Assembly: GCF_001428805.1 (NCBI RefSeq)
Contig: NZ_LMIS01000001.1
Coordinates: 1,238,529-1,302,528 of the forward strand
Source: Aeromicrobium sp. Root236
GTDB lineage: Bacteria > Actinomycetota > Actinomycetes > Propionibacteriales > Nocardioidaceae
Reading direction: 5' to 3'
DNA: 64,000 bases
Part shown: positions 27,242 through 34,388 of the stretch, in pieces
How positions within the stretch are numbered: position 1 is the stretch's first letter
Layout: each line of letters opens with the position of its first letter
Notes under the pieces: generated by a model
Seen by the model: the letters and a program-made list of their open reading frames with translations, nothing else
Told to the model about the DNA's origin: nothing
Database searches by the model: none
Translations under genes and position numbers: made by a program

Positions 27242-28713
27242 GGTGCTTCTCCTTGGATAGATGGCTGCTGTCGACGTCGGGTGTTCTCGATGACGCGACT
27301 GCCGCACGCAGACAGCGCCAAGAGACCGAACAACGCGTCGGCCGAGCCGCGGTAGGTGATGTGCGGGTCGAAGATCATGAGCACGACGCACGAGACGAGA
27401 CCGGTGTACGCGGCCAGGGCGGCGACCGCTGACGGGGTGGCCAGGAGGCGGGCGGCCGGACCGGTCGCCTGGAGACTCCGCCACACGAACCAGCAGAACG
27501 TCGCCAGCAACGGAAGCCCGCCGCCCCACAGCAGCCACAGGTATCCGCTCTCGATCCAGACGTAGCCGAAGGCGCCTTCGTCGATCGGCACCCGCGCTGC
27601 TGGCCGCACGCCGACGAGGAAGTTGCTGCCGTCGACGATCTGCGGCCAGAAGTACGTCGACAGGTTGTGGTAGCGCACCAGCCAGCTCGTGGGCATGCCG
27701 TGCAACGACGAGAAGTCGGCGAGGCGGGGCGCGATGGTCGGCCACAGCACCGCGACGGCCACCGGCAACGCCACGACGGACCACTTGAGCAGGTCGAGGC
27801 GTCGCAGCCGGACGGCAACGCACACGAGGGCGATCACGAGGCCGAGAGCGCTGGAGAACTCGGCGGCCGAGAAGACCGACACGACGAAGACCAAGGTCAT
27901 GGGAGCGAGGCACCAGGCCAGGGCCGGCCGCCTGTAGAGCATCCCGAGAGCGATCACGAGGTTGAGCACCATGAGGTCGGCCGTCGCCGCAGGCAGTCCG
28001 ACCGTGGACCCGGCCCTGGCCGACTGCACGACATCGGTGTAGCCGAACGGCGCGAACAACGGCTCGAGCAGCGCACGTACGCCCAGCAGGTCGAGCGACT
28101 GCAGGATGCCGATCACGCCCACCAGCACCCCTGCGACCAGCGACACCCACAACGCGATCGTCACCTCGCGCTCGCTGCGGATCGTCAGCCGGACGACCGC
28201 GTACAGGAGGAAGAACTTCCACATCACGACGGCGTACGTCAGGTCGTCCATCTCCAGCGGCCGGCCGCGAGCCACGAGGAAGACGATCGGGATCAGCGAG
28301 GACGCGAGGGCGAACCACACGAACGCCCGGGACATCGGATCGAGGCGCAGCTGACGCAGGCGCCAGGGATGGCGCTGCAGCACAGCGCGGACGCACAGGA
28401 CGCCGACGAGGAAGAGCGTCAATGCCTCGTTGACACGCATCTGGGGCACGAGCCGGCCGCGGTCGATCCCGACGACCAGCGGGGTGATGCCGACGATCGC
28501 GTACGCGGCGACAGCCGGACGGCGCCAGACCGCCGTGGCGAGCGCCGCGACCAGCAGCAGGCCGAGGCAGGCCACGGGCGCGGTCACCGCGAGCAGACCC
28601 GCTCCCACAGCGGTCGCGAAGCCCAGCACCAGGACGACGAGCGCGCGCCGACGGTCGGACCGGTCCGCCCGGGACAGGACCGATCCGTGGTCCTCCACGA
28701 GGAGGGCGCTCAT
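27238..28713 (-). CDS. O-antigen ligase / Wzy-like polymerase membrane protein (491 aa)
   Basis: This integral membrane protein has about 11-12 hydrophobic helices and a larger extracytoplasmic loop near residues 340-400 (RYHNLSTYFWPQIVDG, then GYVWIESGYLWLLWGGGLP). That matches the Wzy_C/O-antigen ligase topology. It would polymerise or transfer lipid-linked repeat units on the outer face. The ATG at 28713 overlaps the flippase stop by four bases, and its own stop overlaps the Wzz-like gene. Such close coupling of flippase, polymerase and length regulator is typical of Wzx/Wzy pathways. Confidence 0.85.
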   Translation of the reverse strand: MSALLVEDHGSVLSRADRSDRRRALVVLVLGFATAVGAGLLAVTAPVACLGLLLVAALATAVWRRPAVAAYAIVGITPLVVGIDRGRLVPQMRVNEALTLFLVGVLCVRAVLQRHPWRLRQLRLDPMSRAFVWFALASSLIPIVFLVARGRPLEMDDLTYAVVMWKFFLLYAVVRLTIRSEREVTIALWVSLVAGVLVGVIGILQSLDLLGVRALLEPLFAPFGYTDVVQSARAGSTVGLPAATADLMVLNLVIALGMLYRRPALAWCLAPMTLVFVVSVFSAAEFSSALGLVIALVCVAVRLRRLDLLKWSVVALPVAVAVLWPTIAPRLADFSSLHGMPTSWLVRYHNLSTYFWPQIVDGSNFLVGVRPAARVPIDEGAFGYVWIESGYLWLLWGGGLPLLATFCWFVWRSLQATGPAARLLATPSAVAALAAYTGLVSCVVLMIFDPHITYRGSADALFGLLALSACGSRVIENTRRRQQPSIQGEAP

Positions 28714-30329
28714 GCCGGGGTCGATTCGGTCACGACCTGCCCGCGTGCTCCCTGGAGCAGCCACGTCAGCTCCACCGATCCGAAGGACCGGTGCACACCC
28801 AGATAGACGGTCACACCGGCCACGGTCGCGGCGACACTGGCGGCGACCAGACCGGCGGTGCCGTCCAGCACGACCATCGCCGCAGCAGCGACCGACAGCG
28901 CGACCGAGGACATCACGATGCCGGCGCAGCACGTACGCGCCAGCGACGGCAGCAACCGGTCGGTGGGAGGGGCGAGCCCTCGGCGTACGCGGAGCGACAG
29001 GTCCACGCCGCCCACGACGGACGCCACGGCGAGCGCCGCGCCGAGGGCGGCGACCAGGGCCGTCCCGTGGAGGAACGCAGCGGGTACGACGAGCGCGCCG
29101 CAGACCGCGGCCTGCACCATCATCGAGCGCAGCGGGGATCTCGCATCGCCCCGCGCGTAGGCAGCCTGGGTCGAGATCACGAACAGGGTCTCGCCGATGA
29201 GCCCGAGAGCCAGGGCACTGAGTGATCCGGCCACCATCGCCACGCCTGCGTCGGTCGACATCTGCCCCGCTGCCACGATGTTTGCCAGCGGAACCGCCAG
29301 CACCAGATAGCCGAACGCGGCCGGGACCATCAGGAACAGGGCCAGCCCGATCGCTCTCTGGTAGGCATCGGCGAACTCCGTCGCCTCCCGCTCTCCGGTC
29401 ATGCGGGACAGCCTCGGCAGCAGGGCCAGGCCCACCGGAGCAGCCGCGATCGCGAGTGGGAGGTGGTAGAAGCTCAGCGACATCTGGAGGGCCACCGTCC
29501 CGCCCGCCGCCCGGCCCGCGACGGCCAGGAGCAGGAGGATCTGGGCCGCCAGCAGGCCGGCCTGGGTCATCGAGGCGACCGCGCGCCGTACGACCTGGCG
29601 GACGTCCGCGTCGCGCCAGCCCGCTCGTGGCACCAGCGTGACGCCGCACCGGCGGGCGGCCCACCACTGCACACCGGCATGCACCGCCACGGCGACCGTC
29701 GACCCTCCGCCGATCAGGAGCACCGCACCCGTCGGCACGGCTCCGTCGACGGCATCGCCGTACAGCCGGCCCGCCATGACCAGCACGGCGATGACTCCGA
29801 GGTTCTCCAGCGCCGGCGCAGCGGCGGCCAGCAGGTAGCGGCGCCGCGCGTACATCACAGCGGTGGCGGAGGCGACCATGGCGTAGCAGAAGACCTGCGG
29901 GATCGCGAGGACGGCGAGCGCCAGCGCCGCGTTCCCGTTCGGCAGCAGCAGCGGCACTGCGAGGACCGCGACCGGGGCGACCACCACGAGGATCGACCAC
30001 TCGACGCCGAGGAAGCCTCCGGCGATCCGGCCGGTCTCGTCGCTGTCGCCGGCGTCGATGTGTCGCACCAGCGCAGGAACCAGCAACGACGACAGCAACG
30101 ACCCGGCCAGGAAGCCGTAGAACACGAGGTTCGGCAGCACGTTGGTGAGCTGATAGGAGTTGCCGAAGTACGTCGGGCCGAGCACCGCACCGATCACGAT
30201 GACGCGGGCGAGCCCCGTCACCCTGCTGACCATGGTCCACACGGCGACCGTCATGGTGTCCCGGGCCGCGCCGGCCCCGATGGAGAGGTCGTCGGACGCG
30301 AACGGCAGGACAGCCGTGCCGCGCGTCAT
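28710..30329 (-). CDS. MurJ/MviN-type lipid II or polysaccharide flippase (539 aa)
   Basis: This MOP-superfamily membrane protein has 13-14 predicted helices. The MurJ-like N-terminus contains SRVTGLARVIVIGAVLGPTY and the conserved charged loop ARRRYLLAAAAPALENLGVI. It would flip undecaprenyl-linked repeat units across the membrane, the Wzx role. It resembles MurJ more than classical Wzx. The gene context, not the sequence, argues for the polysaccharide substrate. The ATG at 30329 overlaps the sugar-transferase stop by 4 bp. Confidence 0.86.
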   Translation of the reverse strand: MTRGTAVLPFASDDLSIGAGAARDTMTVAVWTMVSRVTGLARVIVIGAVLGPTYFGNSYQLTNVLPNLVFYGFLAGSLLSSLLVPALVRHIDAGDSDETGRIAGGFLGVEWSILVVVAPVAVLAVPLLLPNGNAALALAVLAIPQVFCYAMVASATAVMYARRRYLLAAAAPALENLGVIAVLVMAGRLYGDAVDGAVPTGAVLLIGGGSTVAVAVHAGVQWWAARRCGVTLVPRAGWRDADVRQVVRRAVASMTQAGLLAAQILLLLAVAGRAAGGTVALQMSLSFYHLPLAIAAAPVGLALLPRLSRMTGEREATEFADAYQRAIGLALFLMVPAAFGYLVLAVPLANIVAAGQMSTDAGVAMVAGSLSALALGLIGETLFVISTQAAYARGDARSPLRSMMVQAAVCGALVVPAAFLHGTALVAALGAALAVASVVGGVDLSLRVRRGLAPPTDRLLPSLARTCCAGIVMSSVALSVAAAAMVVLDGTAGLVAASVAATVAGVTVYLGVHRSFGSVELTWLLQGARGQVVTESTPA

Positions 30330-31003
30330 CGAGCGCCTCCGCGAAGCAGGGTCAGCGGGGTGAAGAGGAGGATCAGCAGGTCGGTCCGCAGTGCACACTT
30401 CGCGACGTACTCGACGTCGAGGCGCAGCCCGTCGACCATCGTGAGCCGGTTGCGGCCGCTGATCTGCCACAGGCCGGTCAGTCCCGGCCGCACGAGGAAG
30501 CGAGAGGACGCCGAGACCGGGAACAGCTCGACCTCCCACGGGAGGGCTGGTCGCGGGCCGACCAGGGACATGTCACCGCGCAGCACGTTGACGAGCTGAG
30601 GCAGCTCATCGATGCTGGTGCGCCGCAGCAGGCGACCCACGCGGGTCACACGCGGGTCGTTGTCGAGCTTGAACAGGCCGTCACGCGAGCGAGGATCGCC
30701 GCCCGCCATCATCTGCCGGACGAAGGCCTGGTGTGCTTCGTGCGAGCAGTCCTTGGCCATCGTGCGGAACTTCAGCACGACGAACGGCTGCTGCAAGGCT
30801 CCGACCCGGACCTGGCGGAAGACCCCGCTCCCCCGGCTGGTCGCCCGCACCGCGACGTACGCCAGCAGCATCACCGGGGACAGCACGACCAGCAGGACCG
30901 CCGCGATCACGACGTCGAACGCCCGCTTGCCCACGTACTGCCGGACCTCGCGGCGTTGCCGCGCTCGTCCGGGGCGACCATGCTCAGCCGGCCATGCACT
31001 CAT
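30326..31003 (-). CDS. Undecaprenyl-phosphate sugar-1-phosphate transferase
   Basis: This is the priming enzyme of polymer synthesis, moving a sugar-1-phosphate from its nucleotide to undecaprenyl phosphate. The 225-residue protein is the short form. It has one N-terminal membrane hairpin (FDVVIAAVLLVVLSPVMLLA), then the bacterial sugar transferase motifs VVLKFRTM, SIDELPQLVNVLRGDMSLVG and PGLTGLWQISGRN. No N-terminal sensor domain is present. It overlaps both neighbours by 4 bp. Confidence 0.94.
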   Translation of the reverse strand: MSAWPAEHGRPGRARQRREVRQYVGKRAFDVVIAAVLLVVLSPVMLLAYVAVRATSRGSGVFRQVRVGALQQPFVVLKFRTMAKDCSHEAHQAFVRQMMAGGDPRSRDGLFKLDNDPRVTRVGRLLRRTSIDELPQLVNVLRGDMSLVGPRPALPWEVELFPVSASSRFLVRPGLTGLWQISGRNRLTMVDGLRLDVEYVAKCALRTDLLILLFTPLTLLRGGAR

Positions 31004-31644
31004 GGCAGCGGCTCCTCGCCACCCGGAGCATCGTCCACTCGGAGGGAGTAGCGGTGCCCGGCGGGACGTGCGGCGCCATCGACGCGGTCCTCGACCGGCA
31101 CCAGGTCCGCGACCCGGCCCTGGACCCGGGCGGGGTTGCCGAACGCCACCACGCCAGGTTCGACGTCGCGGGTCACCACCGATCCGGCGCCGATGATGGC
31201 ACCCTCGCCGATACGCACGAACGGCAGGACGGTCACGTTGACGCCCAGCTGGGCGCCCGCCCCGATGAGCGGCCCGGACATCACCTCCCGCGAGCCCTCC
31301 TGCCCGGGGTAGAGATCGTTGGCGATGCTCACCCCGGGGGCGAGGAACGCCCCGTCGCCGATCTCGGTGTACTGGGCCACGTAACAGTTGCAGTGGATCT
31401 TGACGCCGTCGCCGATGACCGTGCCGTAGTCGATCACGGTGTTGCTCCAGATCGACACGTCGTCACCGAGCTCGCAGTCCTCGCGGATCACGACGTTGTG
31501 GCCGGTCTCCAGCCGTTCGCCGATGCTGCACCCGCTGTAGACCACGGTCCCGCAGCGCAGGAACCCTCGACCCCAGGGACCGTAGGCCCAGCCGTCCTCC
31601 TCAGAGAGGAAGACCTGCCGGGGCTCAGTCTCCGGGCTGGTCAT
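31000..31644 (-). CDS. Hexapeptide-repeat N-acetyltransferase (WbpD-like)
   Basis: This is a left-handed beta-helix acyltransferase of 214 residues with successive hexapeptide turns (GTVVYSGCSIGERLETGHNV, VIGDGVKIHCNCYVAQYTEIG, IGEGAIIGAGSVVTRDV). It follows a DegT aminotransferase and a Gfo/Idh dehydrogenase, the same trio that in Pseudomonas makes UDP-2,3-diacetamido uronic acid (WbpB, WbpE, WbpD). N-acetylation of a 3-amino nucleotide sugar is therefore the likely role. Its start overlaps the aminotransferase 3' end by 20 bp. Confidence 0.88.
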   Translation of the reverse strand: MTSPETEPRQVFLSEEDGWAYGPWGRGFLRCGTVVYSGCSIGERLETGHNVVIREDCELGDDVSIWSNTVIDYGTVIGDGVKIHCNCYVAQYTEIGDGAFLAPGVSIANDLYPGQEGSREVMSGPLIGAGAQLGVNVTVLPFVRIGEGAIIGAGSVVTRDVEPGVVAFGNPARVQGRVADLVPVEDRVDGAARPAGHRYSLRVDDAPGGEEPLP

Positions 31645-32812
31645 CGAGAGACTCCAGGTCTGCCGTGATGTGGCCGAGCGCTTCGCAGACCCGCATCACG
31701 TCGGCGTCGGGCAGGCTCGGGTAGAGCGGCAGGGACAGGATCTGGCCAGCCAGCCGCTCCACGTTCGGCAGCACGCCCGGCGACCACTGCTGGTACGGCT
31801 CCAGCTGGTGGCACGGCGTCGGGTAGTGGATTCCGGACCCGATCCCGAGGGCGGCGAGCTCGGCTCGTACGCGATCTCGCTGCGGAACCCTCACCACCAT
31901 GAGGTGGTGGGCGCCCGCACACTCCTCGAGCTGACCCAGCGGCACCACCGTCGGAGGAAGCGCAGCCGCGTACAGCCGTACGAGCCGCCTGCGATCTTCG
32001 TTCCACTGGTCCAGGTGCGGCAGCTTGGCCGACAACGTCACGGCCTGGACCGTGTCCAGCCGACTGTTGGTCCCGATCCGCACGTGGTCGTAGTGCCGGT
32101 CCTCCGAGCCCCCCGGACGACCATGGTCACGCATCGAACGGATGCGCTCGGCGATGCCCTCGTCCGAGGTGACGACGGCGCCGGCGTCTCCGAAGGCCCC
32201 CAGGTTCTTGCCGGGATAGAAGCTGAAGCAGCCGACGGCCCCGAACCCTCCGGCGCGGATGCCGCGCCACGTGGCCCCGTGCGCCTGGGCGGCGTCCTCG
32301 ATCAGGACCAGGCCGTGCTGTGTCGCACAACGACCGAGGGCGTCCATGTCGGTCAGTTGGCCGAACAGGTGCACCGCGACGATGGCGCGCGTCCGGTCCG
32401 ACACCGCGGCCTCCACCTCTGCGGCACCCATCAGCCCGGTGTGCAGGTCGACGTCGACGAATCGAGGGATGGCGCCCACGAGCACGATGGCCTCGATCGT
32501 GGCGACGAACGTGTTGGCGGGCACGATGATCTCGTCCCCGGCCCCGAGCTCAAGGGCGCGCAGGGCCAGCACCAGCGCGTCGGTGCCGTTGCCCACGCCC
32601 ATCGCGTACTCCGTGCCGCAGTAGTCCGCCCACTCGTCCTCGAACGCCTTCACCTGCTCGCCGCCGACGAAGCGGTTGGAGGCGATGACCTTCTCCCAGC
32701 CGACGCGCACCTCGGTCGCGACCACGGCGGTCGTCGTGCCGAGGTCGAGGAACGGCACCGAGTCGAAGGGGGGAACCGGGACCGGCGCCATCGCAGCTAC
32801 GCCCGCACTCAT
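31625..32812 (-). CDS. DegT/DnrJ/EryC1-type sugar aminotransferase (395 aa)
   Basis: This PLP-dependent enzyme aminates a keto nucleotide sugar, usually with glutamate. The Schiff-base lysine is in CFSFYPGKNLGAFGDAG. The PLP phosphate and ring contacts appear as NGTDALVLALRALELGAGDE and VLIEDAAQAHGA. The start ATG at 32812 overlaps the Gfo/Idh stop by four bases. Directly after a predicted sugar dehydrogenase and before an N-acetyltransferase, it probably installs the 3-amino group. Confidence 0.92.
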   Translation of the reverse strand: MSAGVAAMAPVPVPPFDSVPFLDLGTTTAVVATEVRVGWEKVIASNRFVGGEQVKAFEDEWADYCGTEYAMGVGNGTDALVLALRALELGAGDEIIVPANTFVATIEAIVLVGAIPRFVDVDLHTGLMGAAEVEAAVSDRTRAIVAVHLFGQLTDMDALGRCATQHGLVLIEDAAQAHGATWRGIRAGGFGAVGCFSFYPGKNLGAFGDAGAVVTSDEGIAERIRSMRDHGRPGGSEDRHYDHVRIGTNSRLDTVQAVTLSAKLPHLDQWNEDRRRLVRLYAAALPPTVVPLGQLEECAGAHHLMVVRVPQRDRVRAELAALGIGSGIHYPTPCHQLEPYQQWSPGVLPNVERLAGQILSLPLYPSLPDADVMRVCEALGHITADLESLDDQPGD

Positions 32813-33933
32813 CCGGCCGCCTCCTCGTGGGAGGCGCCGCTCAGGATCGTGGGAGCCGCGCCGGCGGACGCACCGGCGAGTGCCGGCGCGGGCGTGAACG
32901 ACTCCGAGCGCCCCGGCAGGCGAACCGCGACACCTTCGGACATCGCACGTTGCGCCGCCTCCAGCACCCGGACCACCCCGAGCCCGCTCTCGCCGTCGGT
33001 GAGCGGGCGCAGCCCGGTCTGCACACAGTTCAGGAAGTGCTCGTCCTCGACGCGCAGCGGCTCGTTCATCTCCAGGTAGGGCGAGACGATGTCGCCGTGC
33101 CGGTACGACATGGGGACCGCGGTGAGGTCGGCGCCGTCGCTCATGGCGGTGACGCCCTTGTCGTGCACCTTGACGCGTTGCTCGGCCTTGAGGTCGTCGA
33201 ACACGACCATCTTGTTGCTGCCGACCATCGTGACCTGGCGGATCTTCTTCGGGTTGAGCCAGCTGACGTGCACGTTCGCGAACACGCCGGGGTCGTCGTA
33301 GTAGAGCCGCAGCTGCGCGACGTCCTCGAGCCGGGGGTGCGCGTTGCGTGCTCCCCAGCACTCGACCATCGACGGCGACGAGCCGAGCACGTAGTTGAGG
33401 ATCGAGATGTCATGTGGTGCGAGGTCGAAGACCACGTTGACGTCGCGCTGGTACAGGCCCAGGTTGAGCCTCGCCGTGTCGAGGTAGTAGAGGTCGCCGA
33501 GATCGCCTCGCTGCACCATCGACCGGAGCTCCCAGACCGCCGAGTGGTACTCGAAGGTGTGCCCGACCATCAGGGTCACGCCCTTCTTCTCGGCGGCTCG
33601 CACCATGGCCTCGCACTCCGTGACCGTGGGTGCCAAGGGTTTCTCCACCAGCACGTGGACGCCGCGTGCGATGGCCTCCAGCGCGAGGGGCGCGTGCAGC
33701 GTCGGAGGCACGGCGATGATCACCGCGTCGAGCTGTCCCAACGCCTCGCTGAGGGTCCTGTACTCGTCGACCCGCGGATAGACGCGGGTCACGGCACCGC
33801 GTCGCTCGTCGCTGGGATCGATCACGCACACGCGTGACACTGCTTCCAGCGACAGCAGGGTCCGTACGTGCTTCGAACCCCAGTACCCGCACCCGACGAC
33901 TCCGACTCGAAGTCCTTGCTCTGCCTTCATCAC
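32809..33933 (-). CDS. Gfo/Idh/MocA-family sugar dehydrogenase (374 aa)
   Basis: This is an NAD(P)-dependent oxidoreductase with the Rossmann loop VGVVGCGYWGSKH at the N-terminus and the family's catalytic EKP motif in VLVEKPLAPTVTE. It probably oxidises C3 of a nucleotide sugar to give the keto substrate for the following aminotransferase, as WbpB/WlbA do. It is the first gene of the eight-gene minus arm. The start is GTG 33933 or ATG 33930, with a distant GAGGAA site. No UDP-sugar 6-dehydrogenase is in the window, so the uronate donor would come from elsewhere. Confidence 0.9.
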   Translation of the reverse strand: MMKAEQGLRVGVVGCGYWGSKHVRTLLSLEAVSRVCVIDPSDERRGAVTRVYPRVDEYRTLSEALGQLDAVIIAVPPTLHAPLALEAIARGVHVLVEKPLAPTVTECEAMVRAAEKKGVTLMVGHTFEYHSAVWELRSMVQRGDLGDLYYLDTARLNLGLYQRDVNVVFDLAPHDISILNYVLGSSPSMVECWGARNAHPRLEDVAQLRLYYDDPGVFANVHVSWLNPKKIRQVTMVGSNKMVVFDDLKAEQRVKVHDKGVTAMSDGADLTAVPMSYRHGDIVSPYLEMNEPLRVEDEHFLNCVQTGLRPLTDGESGLGVVRVLEAAQRAMSEGVAVRLPGRSESFTPAPALAGASAGAAPTILSGASHEEAAG

Positions 33934-34388
33934 TCACTCGCATTCCTCGCGGCGAGCGGCTTGGCGGAGCCGTCTCATGACTTGCTGACACCCGCTACTT
34001 CACTACGGGGACCGGGTGTCCGCAATGGCACGATCGGTGGGTCCGCAAGCGCCGAATTCGCACATCGTGCACTCTTCGCAAGAGCCCTTGGTTGCGGATT
34101 CCGTGGCGCCAGGCCTTCGACTCCTCGGATTCGTTCGAATCCCGGGGGGATAAATAGGTGAATACCCGACAACATCCGGGCAGTTGCGTGATGATGTCGA
34201 CACGTCGCGTGCCGTTGCACGTGGTCGCGAACGTGTATATGACTGCTAGGACACAAGTGATCCACCGGCGGCACAACTGCCGGGGACCGACGAAAGGGGT
34301 ACGCGGTGCACACAACCACCACAGCGCATGTGCCGGTCACATCCGGAGCGGCGATACCAGGGGATCCCGGTGTGAGGAGCGACGACGG
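33934..34388. promoter_or_regulatory. 455-bp divergent regulatory region between glycan operon and LuxR gene
   Basis: No gene is seen here. The region is AT-richer than its surroundings, with TA-rich patches at 34149-34156 (GATAAATAG) and 34233-34240 (TGTATATG), candidates for divergent promoters. TTGCAC with a TATATG-like element follows at 34213-34238. The heptamer TTGCGGA occurs three times (34025-34019 and 34048-34042 inverted, 34092-34098 direct). A short CGGCA / TGCCG hairpin lies at 34269-34282. It probably houses the promoter of the minus glycan arm and that of the LuxR gene. Confidence 0.5.

Noticed and set aside
27238-30240. 1000-residue frame suggesting a flippase-ligase fusion
   Set aside because: The first half is an Arg/Ala-rich shadow of the flippase gene. 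The real ligase starts at 28713 with a 4-bp overlap.
34158-34388. N-terminal extension of the LuxR-family gene
   Set aside because: The 77 extra codons run through the AT-rich promoter region with no conserved domain. The ATG at 34389 has a good ribosome-binding site.
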